29,033 nucleotides of DNA from Sporomusaceae bacterium (GTDB taxonomy: Bacteria; Bacillota_C; Negativicutes; Sporomusales_B; UBA7701), in assembly GCA_022839045.1 (NCBI GenBank), contig JALHDI010000024.1:1-29033 (forward strand). The letters are read 5' to 3'. The stretch's first letter is position 1, and each line of letters starts with the position of its first letter. Below are positions 18,022 through 26,062 of this stretch, one piece after another. The translations under genes and the position numbers were made by a program. Below the pieces are notes generated by a model that was not told the DNA's origin, made no database searches, and saw only the letters and a list, made by a program, of their open reading frames with translations.

Positions 18022-19173
18022 TTACGCTCTCACGTAGTCGGTGTAGACCGGCTGGAGGCCGCGGGCGAGGATCATGCGGTGGACTTCCGCCACACTGCGC
18101 GGGTCGGCGATCGCGAATTGTTCGTCGCCCTTCTCCGCCGCTTGGTGCCCGCCGACCCCGACGCGCACTCCGGCGGATATTTTGGTGGCCGCCATGCCGA
18201 TGACGTTGTCGCGAAACCCGGCCCGCTCCCGGGTGGAGATGGTGATGCCGACGAACGGCATGAACAGGCGATAGGCGAGCATGACCTGCAGCAGCTGGCG
18301 CTCGCGGACGTCATTGGCATTGTTGGCGGCGTTGTTGATATACGGCCGCAGGCGGGGAACGGAGAAGGAAATCTCGGCGTGGGGGTATTTGTGCTGCAGG
18401 AAATGGGCGTGCAGGCCGACGGCGAACGCGTCGGTGCGGAAGTCGTCCAGCCCGAGCAGGGCGCCGAAGGCCACCCCCCGCATGCCGCCCCGCAGGGCGC
18501 GTTCCTGGGCGTGGAAGCGGTACGGGAAGACGCGTTTCGGCCCGCGCAGGTGGACCTGCTCATACTTGTCGATGTTGTAGGTCTCCTGGTAAACGCTGAC
18601 GAAGTCGGCCCCGCACTCGTGGAGGTAAGCGTATTCGTCGGTGTTCAGGGGGTAGATCTCGATGCCTACGGTCGAGAAATAGCGGGCCGCCAGCCTGACC
18701 GCCTCGCCGATGTACCCGACGCCGGACTGCCGGCGCGATTCGCCGGTAAGGAGGAGGATCTCCCTGAGTCCCGTGGCCGCTATCGCCTTGAGTTCTTCTG
18801 CGATTTCCTCCCCGGACAGCCGGCCGCGGACGATGCGGTTCTGGCAGTTGAAGCCGCAGTAAACGCAGTGGTTTTCGCAGTAGTTGGCGATATACAGCGG
18901 CGTAAACAGCTGGACGGAGTTGCCGAAGTGCTTGTGCGTCTCCCAGGTTGCCCTGGCGGCCATGTCTTCGAGATAAGTGTCCGCCGCGGGCGACAGGAAA
19001 ACGCCGTAATCCTCGACGGACAGGTGGTCCTGCCGCAGGGCCCGCTCGACGTCGGCGCCTTTATACCGCCTGTAGTCGTAGCCGCCCAGCATAGTCCCGA
19101 CCTTGTCGAGCACATCCGACTCGATGGCTTCCATGCCTTCGGCATAGGCCATATGGTTTTCCCGGGCTGTCAT
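18022..19173 (-). CDS. thiH: 2-iminoacetate synthase ThiH (radical SAM)
   Basis: A 383-residue radical SAM tyrosine lyase that cleaves tyrosine to 2-iminoacetate (dehydroglycine) for thiazole assembly, releasing p-cresol. The cluster motif is CENHCVYCGF. Other family features include LLLTGESRRQSGVGYIGEAV, VSVYQETYN, KRVFPYRFHAQERALRGGMR and VGITISTRERAGFRDNVIG. Length agrees with E. coli ThiH. The enzyme is oxygen-sensitive, in line with an anaerobe; aerobic Bacillus uses ThiO instead. ATG 19173 is preceded by GGAGGA, which overlaps the last codons of thiG, so the genes are translationally close. Confidence 0.95.
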   Translation of the reverse strand: MTARENHMAYAEGMEAIESDVLDKVGTMLGGYDYRRYKGADVERALRQDHLSVEDYGVFLSPAADTYLEDMAARATWETHKHFGNSVQLFTPLYIANYCENHCVYCGFNCQNRIVRGRLSGEEIAEELKAIAATGLREILLLTGESRRQSGVGYIGEAVRLAARYFSTVGIEIYPLNTDEYAYLHECGADFVSVYQETYNIDKYEQVHLRGPKRVFPYRFHAQERALRGGMRGVAFGALLGLDDFRTDAFAVGLHAHFLQHKYPHAEISFSVPRLRPYINNAANNANDVRERQLLQVMLAYRLFMPFVGITISTRERAGFRDNVIGMAATKISAGVRVGVGGHQAAEKGDEQFAIADPRSVAEVHRMILARGLQPVYTDYVRA

Positions 19174-19178
19174 AATCC

Positions 19179-19946
19179 TCACTCCTCCAAAAATCCGGTC
19201 AAGGGGCTCGACGCCTCCGCCCGGCCGTCGAGAACCCGCCCCAGGCCGGCGAGGTAAGCCGCCCGGCCGGCCTCGACCGCCTGCTTGAAGGCGCGCGCCA
19301 TCCGGGCGATATCGCCGGCGGTGGCGATGGCGGTGTTGCACATCACGGCGTCCACCCCCATTTCCATCGCCTCGCAGGCCTGCGACGGCCGTCCGATGCC
19401 GGCGTCGACGACGATCGGCAGCGTGATTTCCTCGACGAGGATGCGGATGAATTCTTTGGTGCACAGGCCCTTGTTGGTGCCGATCGGCGCGCCGAGCGGC
19501 ATGACCGAGGCCGCCCCGGCGTCGGCCAGGGCGCGGGCGACGTTAAGATCGGGGTACATGTAGGGCATGACGATGAAGCCTTCCCGGGCGAGGGTCTCGG
19601 TGGCCCTGATCGTTTCGTAGTTGTCGGGCAGCAGGTATTTGGCGTCGTTGATGACCTCGAGCTTGATGAAATCCCCGCAGCCGATTTCCCGCGCCAGGCG
19701 GGCTATGCGGACAGCCTCGGCCGCGTTTCTGGCCCCGGAGGTGTTCGGCAGGAGGGTTATCCCCGCCGGAATGTAATCGAGAATGTTTTCCTGGCCGTGG
19801 ACATCGGCGCGGCGCAGGGCGAGGGTAACCATCTGCACTTCGCCGTGCTCGATGACCGCTTTGGCCATTTCGAGGGAAAACTTGCCCGAGCCGAGAATCA
19901 GCCGCGACTGAAAGGCATGACCGCCGATCACAAGCGGGTCGTTCAT
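19179..19946 (-). CDS. thiG: Thiazole synthase ThiG
   Basis: A 255-residue TIM-barrel enzyme that condenses deoxyxylulose 5-phosphate, 2-iminoacetate and ThiS thiocarboxylate sulfur into thiazole phosphate. The Schiff-base lysine lies in GDFIKLEVI (about residue 97). [35 protein letters not shown] and [19 protein letters not shown] are all conserved. ATG 19946 has GGGAGG nine bases upstream. It sits 14 bases after thiF and five bases before thiH. Confidence 0.96.
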   Translation of the reverse strand: MNDPLVIGGHAFQSRLILGSGKFSLEMAKAVIEHGEVQMVTLALRRADVHGQENILDYIPAGITLLPNTSGARNAAEAVRIARLAREIGCGDFIKLEVINDAKYLLPDNYETIRATETLAREGFIVMPYMYPDLNVARALADAGAASVMPLGAPIGTNKGLCTKEFIRILVEEITLPIVVDAGIGRPSQACEAMEMGVDAVMCNTAIATAGDIARMARAFKQAVEAGRAAYLAGLGRVLDGRAEASSPLTGFLEE

Positions 19947-19960
19947 TATGTAATCCTCCC

Positions 19961-20764
19961 TTACAGTTCTTCTATTCCCACTAAGAGCCGCAGGACGGTA
20001 TTGGCCTGGTGCCCCGCGCAGACCTGCACCCGGGGCGCCATCAGCCCGGTGCCGACGGCGGCTTCCGTTTCGAGATCGCCGCAGACGTAAAGCCGCTCCA
20101 GCGGTCTGGCCGTCCTGATGGCGTTGGCGCTGGCGAAGCCCGCCATCCCGGAGGCGGCCACTATTTTGACACCCGGGAGCTTTTCCAGGGCGGTGCTGAC
20201 GAGCATTGCCTTGGCGTCGGGCTTGTCGAACGCCTCGCACAGGATTTCGCAGCCGGCGAACAGTTCGGCCACATTGTCGGCCTCTACCCGGACCGTGCGG
20301 GTTTCGACCCCGACGAAGGGATTGATCTCCGCCAATTGGCTTTGCAGCGCCAGGGTCTTCGGCATGCCGAGATGGCGGATGTAGTAGCTTTGCCGGTTGA
20401 GATTGCTGGGCTCAACGATGTCGAAATCGACCAGCAGCAGGTGCCCGACGCCTATTCTGGCGAGCATTACGGCGATATTGGAGCCCAGCCCGCCCAGGCC
20501 GGCGATGGCCACCCGCCCTTGTTTGAGCTTTTGGTGGACCGCCGGGGTATGCCGCGCCATCATCATGCTCTCAAGCTGCTCCCGGTCCGGCATGACGCCC
20601 TTGCGGATGATCGTCAGGGTGTCGTTGTCCGCCAGGGGGCGGTCCCGGTCGAGCTGAAAGCCGTTCAGGATGACGATATCGGTTTCGCCGCCGAGCAGCG
20701 CGCGCGCTTCGAAAGCGGTGCGGCAGGCAAGCGTCCGCTTTATGCCGTTGACTTCAAGCCGCAT
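19961..20764 (-). CDS. thiF: ThiF, ThiS adenylyltransferase with N-terminal ThiS-like domain
   Basis: A 267-residue E1-like enzyme that adenylates the ThiS C-terminus. Residues 1-57 form a ThiS-like beta-grasp domain lacking the terminal Gly-Gly (it ends IIRKG). The Rossmann core follows with [24 protein letters not shown] (the Asp, Asn, Arg and Gln ATP-site residues) and [11 protein letters not shown]. The zinc-binding CxxC pairs of E. coli ThiF are absent. This matches the shorter second ThiF family common in anaerobic Firmicutes, where the fused ThiS-like domain is normal. ATG 20764 lies two bases after the thiS stop, so translation is coupled. Confidence 0.92.
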   Translation of the reverse strand: MRLEVNGIKRTLACRTAFEARALLGGETDIVILNGFQLDRDRPLADNDTLTIIRKGVMPDREQLESMMMARHTPAVHQKLKQGRVAIAGLGGLGSNIAVMLARIGVGHLLLVDFDIVEPSNLNRQSYYIRHLGMPKTLALQSQLAEINPFVGVETRTVRVEADNVAELFAGCEILCEAFDKPDAKAMLVSTALEKLPGVKIVAASGMAGFASANAIRTARPLERLYVCGDLETEAAVGTGLMAPRVQVCAGHQANTVLRLLVGIEEL

Positions 20765-20766
20765 CT

Positions 20767-20961
20767 TTAACCACCGCCTACAAAGCGCACGATTTCCAGC
20801 ACATCCTCGTCCGCGAGCGTGACGCTGCCGTACTCCGCCCGGGGAACGATCGCCCCGTTCCGTTCGACCGCAATGGTTTTGCAGTCGTACTTGTTGGCCG
20901 TCAGAAAGGCCGCCAGCGTCTGCTTCTGTTCGAGGGCCACCGTCTTGCCGTTGACCTTCAC
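20767..20961 (-). CDS. thiS: Sulfur carrier protein ThiS
   Basis: A 64-residue beta-grasp sulfur carrier ending in Gly-Gly-Gly, whose terminal glycine becomes the thiocarboxylate used by ThiG. Family features include [29 protein letters not shown] and [16 protein letters not shown]. The start is GTG 20961, with a perfect AAGGAGGTG five bases upstream; the longer frame to 21072 runs back through the leader hairpin and is not real. First gene of the thi operon. Confidence 0.93.
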   Translation of the reverse strand: MKVNGKTVALEQKQTLAAFLTANKYDCKTIAVERNGAIVPRAEYGSVTLADEDVLEIVRFVGGG

Positions 20962-20990
20962 CGTTTCACCTCCTTGGGCGGGAAAACAAA

Positions 20991-21043
20991 AAGCACAAAA
21001 TGAGTTTTGACACCCTTTTGGTGGTGCCCCCCATTTTGTGCTT
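20991..21043 (-). promoter_or_regulatory. Leader hairpin upstream of thiS, attenuator or riboswitch candidate
   Basis: On the minus strand AAGCACAAAATG (21043-21032) pairs over 12 perfect bases with CATTTTGTGCTT (21002-20991). An inner stem (GGCACC with GGTGTC) sits inside, and a T-rich tail (TTTTTGTTTT) follows. It lies between the mapped promoter and the thiS ribosome site, so it can end transcription. None of the conserved TPP riboswitch sequences is present. It may match a published orphan 'thiS' RNA motif from Firmicutes; that is recalled, not checked. Confidence 0.6.
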
Positions 21044-21062
21044 CCCTTGTTAATTTTCTCAT

Positions 21063-21091
21063 AGTATAACACGTTTAGGGTATCAAATCAA
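21063..21091 (-). promoter_or_regulatory. SigA-type promoter of the thi operon
   Basis: On the minus strand TTGATT (21091-21086) is followed after 17 bases by TATACT (21068-21063). Transcription would start near 21056, just before the leader hairpin. Confidence 0.7.
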
Positions 21092-21132
21092 GCCCCGAGT
21101 TGGAATATTTTGTCAGAGTGGCGACACGGGGC

Positions 21133-22491
21133 CTATAGCTTGATGACGCCGACGGAACTGAGGAAGATGACGACGAGCAGGGCCGGGGTGACGTAGCGGA
21201 GGATGAAGAAGTAGACGGGCAGCAGGCGGGCGGCGGCCGGCGAGCCTGTGGCCAGTTCGCGGGCGACGTCCGCTTTGTCGGCGATGCGGCCGACGAAGAG
21301 GGCGATGAGCAGGCCGCCGAGGGGGAGCAGGATGTTGGAGGAGAGATAGTCGAACCAGTCGAAGAAGCCGCGGCCCATGAAGGTGAGCCCGCCGAGCAGG
21401 CTGCCCTTGTCGACCGACAGGGTGGCGAGGATGCCAACGGCGAAGATGAGGCCGGCGGTCAGCACGACGGCCCGGGGACGCGGCAGGCCCTTCTCTTCGG
21501 CGAGGTAGGCGACCGGGACCTCGACGAGCGAGAGCATGGCGGTGGTGGCGGCGATGGCCGCGAGGAAGAAGAAGGCGACCAGCAGGACGGCGCCGAAGGG
21601 CATCTGGGAGAAGACGAGCGGGATGGTCATGAACAGCAGGCCGGGACCGGCTCCCGGCTCGAGGCCGAAGGAGAAGACGGTCGGGAAGATGGCGAGGCCG
21701 GCGAGCAGCGATACGAGGGTGTCGGACAGGGCGACCTTGGCGCCGGTGCCGAAGAGGTTGTTGTCGGCGGTGAAGTAGCTGCCGTAGGTTATCATGGTGC
21801 CCATGCCGAGCGACAGTTTGAAGAACGCCAGCCCAATGGCGGTGAGGACGGCGGCGACGGAGAGCTTGCCGAAGTCGGCCGCGAACAGGAAGCGGACGCC
21901 GTCGGCCGCGCCGGGCAGGGTAAGGGCGCGGAGGTCGCAGGCGATGATGAGGACGAAGAGGAGCGGCATGAGGGTTTTAGTGATGCGCTCGATGCCTTTC
22001 TTCACGCCCATGACGAGGATGCCGGCGACGACGGCGAGGACGACGAACTGCCACACGACCGGCGTGACCGGATCGACGACGAGGGCGCCGAACTGGGCCT
22101 TGGCGCCTTCCATGGTGACGGCAGCGAAGTCGCCGCGAAGGGCCTTGAAGAGGTAGAAGTACACCCAGCCGGCGACCGAGCTGTAGAAGAACATGATGAG
22201 GCCGGCGGCGGCGACGCCCATGGTGCCGATGTGTTTCCAGGGGGTGCCGGGGGCGAGCTTTTCGAGGGCGCCGACGGCGTTGCGGCGGGTGCGGCGGCCG
22301 ATGTAGAATTCGCCGAGCATGACGGGCAGGCCGACGAACACGATGCAGGCCAGGTAGACGAGCAGGAACGCGCCGCCGCCGTTTTGGCCGGTGAGGTAGG
22401 GGAATTTCCAGATGTTGCCGAGGCCGACGGCCGAGCCGAGGGTGGCGAAGAAGACCGCCAGGCCGGAGGAAAAGGTGTCTCTTGTTTTCAT
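21133..22491 (-). CDS. Sodium-dependent transporter, NSS (SNF) family
   Basis: A 452-residue membrane symporter of the LeuT-fold neurotransmitter:sodium family. The first membrane segment carries the family signature GSAVGLGNIWKFPYLTGQNG, which forms the sodium and substrate site. Other helices include AVLTAIGLAFFKLSLGMGTM (TM6 region), ITYGSYF and LSDTLVSLLAGLAIFPTVFS. About eleven to twelve membrane segments are visible, as in bacterial members such as TnaT or MhsT. Substrate is likely an amino acid; which one is unknown. ATG 22491 with AGGGAAG upstream gives the normal N-terminus KTRDTFSSG. It ends about 40 bases from the thi promoter, with no obvious terminator. Confidence 0.93.
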   Translation of the reverse strand: MKTRDTFSSGLAVFFATLGSAVGLGNIWKFPYLTGQNGGGAFLLVYLACIVFVGLPVMLGEFYIGRRTRRNAVGALEKLAPGTPWKHIGTMGVAAAGLIMFFYSSVAGWVYFYLFKALRGDFAAVTMEGAKAQFGALVVDPVTPVVWQFVVLAVVAGILVMGVKKGIERITKTLMPLLFVLIIACDLRALTLPGAADGVRFLFAADFGKLSVAAVLTAIGLAFFKLSLGMGTMITYGSYFTADNNLFGTGAKVALSDTLVSLLAGLAIFPTVFSFGLEPGAGPGLLFMTIPLVFSQMPFGAVLLVAFFFLAAIAATTAMLSLVEVPVAYLAEEKGLPRPRAVVLTAGLIFAVGILATLSVDKGSLLGGLTFMGRGFFDWFDYLSSNILLPLGGLLIALFVGRIADKADVARELATGSPAAARLLPVYFFILRYVTPALLVVIFLSSVGVIKL

Positions 22492-22594
22492 GCTGCTTCC
22501 CTTTCGTCGAATGAATTGCGATGATTGCCAGGTCAAAAAAAGTGCCAGGAACACCGACTATGATACCACGGCGGCGCGCGGCCCGGCAACGGGG

Positions 22595-22633
22595 AAAAAA
22601 TGGCCCGGGCCGCCTGCGGGGGCGGCCCGGGCC
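22595..22633 (-). terminator. Strong intrinsic terminator of the ABM gene
   Basis: A perfect 13-bp stem joins 22602-22614 and 22621-22633 around TGCGGG. On the minus strand it is followed by ATTTTTT (22601-22595). It lies 16 bases after the ABM stop codon. Confidence 0.85.
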
Positions 22634-22649
22634 GGTGACGTACATGAAC

Positions 22650-22946
22650 TTACAGGGTGGTTTCCTGGCCTTCGTAGAGCTTGATGGTCGTGGGCGCGGC
22701 CAGCAGGTCCTTGACCTTAGCCCGCCATTCGGCGATGTGGGGGGTGGTGATGTGCCGCTTGAGCGCCTCCTTGCTTGTCCATTCCTCGACGAACAGCAGG
22801 CGCTGGGGGTTGCCGGGGTCGTCGAACAGCGTGTAGCTGACGCAGCCTTCTTCCTGCCTGGTGGCGGCCATCAGGGGCTGGGCGAGCGCGAGCACGTCCT
22901 GTTTTTTGCCCTCTTTGACCGTTTGCGCGGCCATGACGATGATCAT
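22650..22946 (-). CDS. Antibiotic biosynthesis monooxygenase (ABM) domain protein, YgiN-like
   Basis: A 98-residue dimeric ferredoxin-like-fold protein of the ABM superfamily. It opens IIVMAAQTVKEGKKQDVL, then GCVSYTLFDDPGNPQRLLFVEEWTSKEALKRHITTPHIAEW, which is the typical ABM core with the conserved E-x-W and H. Relatives include quinol monooxygenase YgiN and haem-degrading proteins; the closest role here is unclear. ATG 22946 has GGGAGGG eight bases upstream. Single gene with its own terminator. Confidence 0.85.
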   Translation of the reverse strand: MIIVMAAQTVKEGKKQDVLALAQPLMAATRQEEGCVSYTLFDDPGNPQRLLFVEEWTSKEALKRHITTPHIAEWRAKVKDLLAAPTTIKLYEGQETTL

Positions 22947-23274
22947 GCGTATTCCCTCCCGAGAGCTTTTCCTTATTATGTTCGTCGTCAAGCGGCGGTT
23001 TCCTGGTTCCCGCGGACAATCAGAATAGAACCATAGTATTTTGCATAGGTTAAGGCTTTGGCGATATCAGTGATACGGTTCACTGCATTGTTTTAACTCG
23101 CAACGATATTAATTTTTCACAATCGACCTTTCTTCCGGCTGAATAGATACTTATTAGATCTCCAAATGCTGGTTCGATCTCCTAGATGGAAAGGAAAATG
23201 ATGTTGGTACCGAGAATGGAAAATTACAGGAAATTAGTTAAGTGCTGGAAATTAATCAAGAGTGGAGGGTTTTT
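22947..23274. other. Intergenic region before the secreted repeat protein
   Basis: This 328-base stretch has falling GC content and no gene. It contains a small hairpin at 23068-23085. No promoter with both boxes could be fixed. Confidence 0.45.
23068..23085. repeat. Stem-loop with TACGGT loop, copy 1
   Basis: CAGTGA, loop TACGGT, TCACTG. The same loop with a different but still paired stem occurs at 24089-24108. Confidence 0.4.
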
Positions 23275-24003
23275 ATGAAACATCTTTTACTGAAGGTATT
23301 AACCGGAACAATACTAATGACTTTTGTGTTTTCCGTTTGTATTTCCGGAGTCAATGCCGCGCCTATTACCAAAACCTTGGGGGCAGATACGAAACTAATC
23401 CCTTCTGGTCTTTTGGCAACCGATAATCCGCCGACGTTTAAGAAAGGAACAATGGTGACTTTAACTGAGAATGGCGAAGTTATTGAAGGAATATTAGCGT
23501 ATGATATACTACTTAGCGTCGTACCGCTTGTATTTGAAGAGAATGGAAGAAACTATTTCAGACCATATAAAGCATGGTTTAACAAAGATACTAAAATAAC
23601 ATTCAACAGTCGAGGGGAGGTTATAAAAGGTACTACGATTTACACCATAGAACCGTGGTATCTTTTTGCCCCGCTGAATAGCAGCAGTTCAATAAGATTG
23701 AAGCAATCTACTGAAGTTAGTTTTCATCCTAACGGGATGATGGCATATGGTACTCCTGCTTCAGATACTTATTTAAAGCCAGTGGGATGGAGACAAATCA
23801 CCGATAATGGTATGGCAGGTTCTGTTGAATTTAAGGGAGGAAGACAAATAGAACTGAACGACAAAGGGGAAGTAACAAAAGGAACTTTGAACAAAGATAC
23901 AAAATTGCTGTCGCCACTAGGTTTTCAAAAACTGTATGAAGCCGGTACCAGAGTAGAGTTTGATGATAAGGGTGCGGTGGTGAAATCATCTACAAACGAT
24001 TGA
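23275..24003 (+). CDS. Secreted protein with tandem ~40-residue repeats
   Basis: A 242-residue exported protein of unknown function. Residues 1-28 form a signal peptide (basic start, hydrophobic core, cleavage near VNA-A). The rest is about five imperfect repeats of 36-47 residues with the consensus TLxxDTxLxPxG, then FKxGTxVxFNxxGEVxxG. Clear copies include TPASDTYLKPVGW and TLNKDTKLLSPLGF, with turns at ENGEVIEG, SRGEVIKG, HPNGMMAYG, DKGEVTKG and DKGAVVKS. The repeat recalls MORN- or beta-strand-type repeats in secreted Firmicutes proteins, but no named family is assigned. ATG 23275 has GGAGGG six bases upstream. GC content is well below the neighbours', suggesting acquisition or relaxed codon use. 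Confidence 0.75.
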   Translation: MKHLLLKVLTGTILMTFVFSVCISGVNAAPITKTLGADTKLIPSGLLATDNPPTFKKGTMVTLTENGEVIEGILAYDILLSVVPLVFEENGRNYFRPYKAWFNKDTKITFNSRGEVIKGTTIYTIEPWYLFAPLNSSSSIRLKQSTEVSFHPNGMMAYGTPASDTYLKPVGWRQITDNGMAGSVEFKGGRQIELNDKGEVTKGTLNKDTKLLSPLGFQKLYEAGTRVEFDDKGAVVKSSTND

Positions 24004-24012
24004 CTATGGCAC

Positions 24013-24048
24013 TAGAAAGCTTTGCAATATCTATTGAAAAGCTTTCTA
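24013..24048 (+). terminator. Intrinsic terminator-like hairpin after the repeat protein
   Basis: TAGAAAGCTTT (24013-24023) pairs perfectly with AAAGCTTTCTA (24038-24048). It starts nine bases after the stop codon at 24003. The tail (TTTAT) is short. Confidence 0.6.
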
Positions 24049-24088
24049 TTTATGTGGAACTCCCACATACAACAATCCGTTGCACTCA

Positions 24089-24108
24089 GAGGTGATACGG
24101 TTCGCCTC
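24089..24108. repeat. Stem-loop with TACGGT loop, copy 2
   Basis: GAGGTGA, loop TACGGT, TCGCCTC. It shares the 12-base core GTGATACGGTTC with 23071-23082, while the outer stem bases differ in a paired way. Confidence 0.4.
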
Positions 24109-24179
24109 GGGATATTTTGTAAGCACAAAGGTAGTCTTTGCGGGGGGCGCAAACGAACGGCGACTTTGCGGAGGCTGTT

Positions 24180-24307
24180 ACGCGCCGTTGGCGAAGCGGT
24201 GAGCACGCCGCACGAGCGGCCATGGACGGCCGCGAGAGGAGTCACCGGTCATGGATGACCGTTGACGACGGTGCCCGCGGTGCGAAACCGCGAGCCTTAC
24301 GGCGCGT
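24180..24307 (+). ncRNA. Candidate multibranched structured RNA
   Basis: In a 530-base gap (24049-24579), a 9-bp closing stem (24180-24188 with 24299-24307) encloses four hairpins in a row. These are GCGGTG/CGCCGC (24196-24211), GCGGCC-loop AUGGAC-GGCCGC (24216-24233), an extended GTCA-CGGTC-loop AUGGAU-GACCG-TGAC (24241-24266) and CGCGG/CCGCG (24276-24292). The flank to about 24400 adds more GGA triplets, nine in about 230 bases. Direction is assumed from the GGA motifs and from the downstream importer. It could be a leader, a CsrA-binding RNA or a dispersed repeat; no known family was recognised. Confidence 0.4.
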
Positions 24308-24522
24308 TAAGCCGGAGAACTGGAGCCGGAGTTTGGCGGCGTCGCAAAGGAGTAAGACACAAGGCTTCACCCAAGCGCCAACCGCTCGGCCGGAACGAAG
24401 TTTTGCGATGACCCGACCGGGAAAATTAAAAAACGAAATACTGCGATTGGGGGCGATTGAGTAAGCATGCCGTCTGCCCGGGACGAACGTTTCCGATATT
24501 CGTGCTTTTCAGCGGTTCTGTC

Positions 24523-24538
24523 CTTTACCACGGTAAAG
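24523..24538. promoter_or_regulatory. Palindrome upstream of the amino acid importer
   Basis: CTTTACC, AC, GGTAAAG is a near-perfect 16-base palindrome 41 bases before the substrate-binding protein gene. It could be an operator or a short hairpin. No regulator is known. Confidence 0.35.
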
Positions 24539-24579
24539 TAAAATAGGCAAGGAAGCAATACATACGGGAGTGATGAAAG

Positions 24580-25344
24580 ATGAAAAGATGGATTGCCTTC
24601 GCCCTCGTCGCCGTGCTGGCGGTTACTCTCCTCGCCGGCTGCGGGACGGCCGAACGGAAGAAGATCGTGGTCGGTCTGGACGACCATTTCCCGCCGATGG
24701 GGTTCCGCGACGATAAGAACAACATCGTGGGCTTCGACGTCGATATGGCCAAGGAGGCCGCCAAGCGCCTGGGCATGCAGGTGGAGTTCAAGCCGATCGA
24801 CTGGAACAGCAAGGAGGCCGAGCTGAACGGCAAGCGGATCGATGTGCTGTGGAACGGCCTGACGATCACCGAGAAGCGCAAGGAGAATATCCTGTTCACC
24901 AACGCTTATATGGAGAACAAGCAGATTATCGTCGTGGCCGCCAATTCGCCGCTCAAGACGAAGGCCGACCTGGCCGGCAAGGTGGTGGGCGTGCAGGACG
25001 GCAGCAGCAGCATCGAGGCGGTGGAGAAGGAGGCGGCGGTGGCCAAGTCCTTCAAGGAGCTTAAGAAGTACCCGGACAACGTGGCCGCGCTGATGGACCT
25101 TAAGGCGGGCCGCATCGACGCCCTGGTGGTTGACGAGATCGTCGGCCGCTACTATATCGCCAAGAAGGCGGGCGAGTACGCCGTGCTGAGCGACAACTTC
25201 GGCTCCGAGGAGTACGGCGTGGGGCTGCGCAAGGACGACAAGGAGCTGCAGGCGAAGCTGCAGAAGGTGCTCGACGAGATGAAGAAGGACGGCACCTCGG
25301 CCAAGATTTCCCAGCAGTGGTTCGGAGCCAATATCGTCAAGTAG
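24580..25344 (+). CDS. Amino acid ABC transporter, substrate-binding lipoprotein
   Basis: A 254-residue periplasm-side binding protein of the polar amino acid family. The signal peptide ends in the lipobox LLAGC (Cys21). The mature part opens KKIVVGLDDHFPPMGFRDD and has the family motifs IVGFDVDMAKEAAKRLGM, RIDVLWNGLTITEKRKENILFTNAY, GKVVGVQDGSSSIEAV, AGRIDALVVDEIVGRYYI and YGVGLRKDDKELQ. The ligand amino acid is not predictable. ATG 24580 follows GGGAG; an ATG seven bases earlier is out of frame. First gene of a three-gene importer. Confidence 0.93.
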   Translation: MKRWIAFALVAVLAVTLLAGCGTAERKKIVVGLDDHFPPMGFRDDKNNIVGFDVDMAKEAAKRLGMQVEFKPIDWNSKEAELNGKRIDVLWNGLTITEKRKENILFTNAYMENKQIIVVAANSPLKTKADLAGKVVGVQDGSSSIEAVEKEAAVAKSFKELKKYPDNVAALMDLKAGRIDALVVDEIVGRYYIAKKAGEYAVLSDNFGSEEYGVGLRKDDKELQAKLQKVLDEMKKDGTSAKISQQWFGANIVK

Positions 25345-25363
25345 CGAAAATGCAAGAAAGACG

Positions 25364-25391
25364 GATGAGATTGCCGGCCGGCAGTCTCATC
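25364..25391 (+). other. Intercistronic hairpin after the binding-protein gene
   Basis: GATGAGA (25364-25370) and TGCC pair with GGCA and TCTCATC (25385-25391), with one T-G wobble and a GGCC loop. It is followed by only three T. It likely stabilises or partly ends the message so that the binding protein is made in excess over the membrane parts, a common arrangement in such operons. Confidence 0.6.
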
Positions 25392-25408
25392 TTTGTGAGG
25401 AGCAAGGC

Positions 25409-26062
25409 ATGGATTATATCCTTTCCCTCATCGGGCCGATGGTGGACGGCACGGTGGTGACGCTGCAGATGTTTTTCGTCACCATCGTGCTGTCGCTGCC
25501 GCTGGGGCTGGGGCTGGCGCTGGCGCGCATTTCGCGCTTTCCGGCCCTGGCCGGCGCGGTGGGCGTGTATATCTGGCTGATGCGCGGCACGCCGCTGATG
25601 CTGCAGTTGTTGTTCGTGTATTACGGCCTGCCGTTCATCCCGTATATCGGCGTGACGCTGCCCGAGTTCCCGGCGGCGGCTTGCGCTTTCGTGCTGAATT
25701 ACGCCGCCTATTTCGCGGAGATCTTCCGGGCCGGCATCCAGTCGATCGAGCGCGGGCAGTACGAGGGCGCGAAGGTGCTGGGGATGACGTACGTCCAGAC
25801 GATGCGGCGGATTATCCTGCCGCAGGTGATAAAGAGGGTGCTGCCGCCGGTGAGCAACGAGACGATCACGCTGGTGAAGGATACGTCGCTCATCTACGTG
25901 CTGGCGATGAACGACCTGCTGCGGGTGACGCGCTCGATCGTGCAGCGCGATTTCGATCTCACGCCGTTCGCCGTGGCGGCGGTGTTTTATCTAGCGATGA
26001 CGTTCGTGCTGACCTGGATGTTCGAAAAAATGGAAAGACGGTATGCCGTGTATGACGAATAG
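25409..26062 (+). CDS. Amino acid ABC transporter, permease
   Basis: A 217-residue HisM/GlnP-type permease with about five membrane segments. [21 protein letters not shown] and [20 protein letters not shown] are conserved, and the cytoplasmic EAA loop reads [23 protein letters not shown]. The protein should form a homodimer in the membrane with the ATPase encoded next. GAGGAG lies six bases before ATG 25409. The stop overlaps the start of the ATPase gene by 20 bases. Confidence 0.94.
   Translation: MDYILSLIGPMVDGTVVTLQMFFVTIVLSLPLGLGLALARISRFPALAGAVGVYIWLMRGTPLMLQLLFVYYGLPFIPYIGVTLPEFPAAACAFVLNYAAYFAEIFRAGIQSIERGQYEGAKVLGMTYVQTMRRIILPQVIKRVLPPVSNETITLVKDTSLIYVLAMNDLLRVTRSIVQRDFDLTPFAVAAVFYLAMTFVLTWMFEKMERRYAVYDE

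Noticed and set aside
20962..21062. A TPP riboswitch in front of thiS
   Set aside because: The conserved CUGAGA and ACCUGAUCUGG segments are not there; only a hairpin with a U-rich tail is seen.
24138..24464. A 108-codon ORF in the gap before the importer
   Set aside because: The composition is Arg/Ala-rich without domain or ribosome site, and the same DNA forms nested paired stems.
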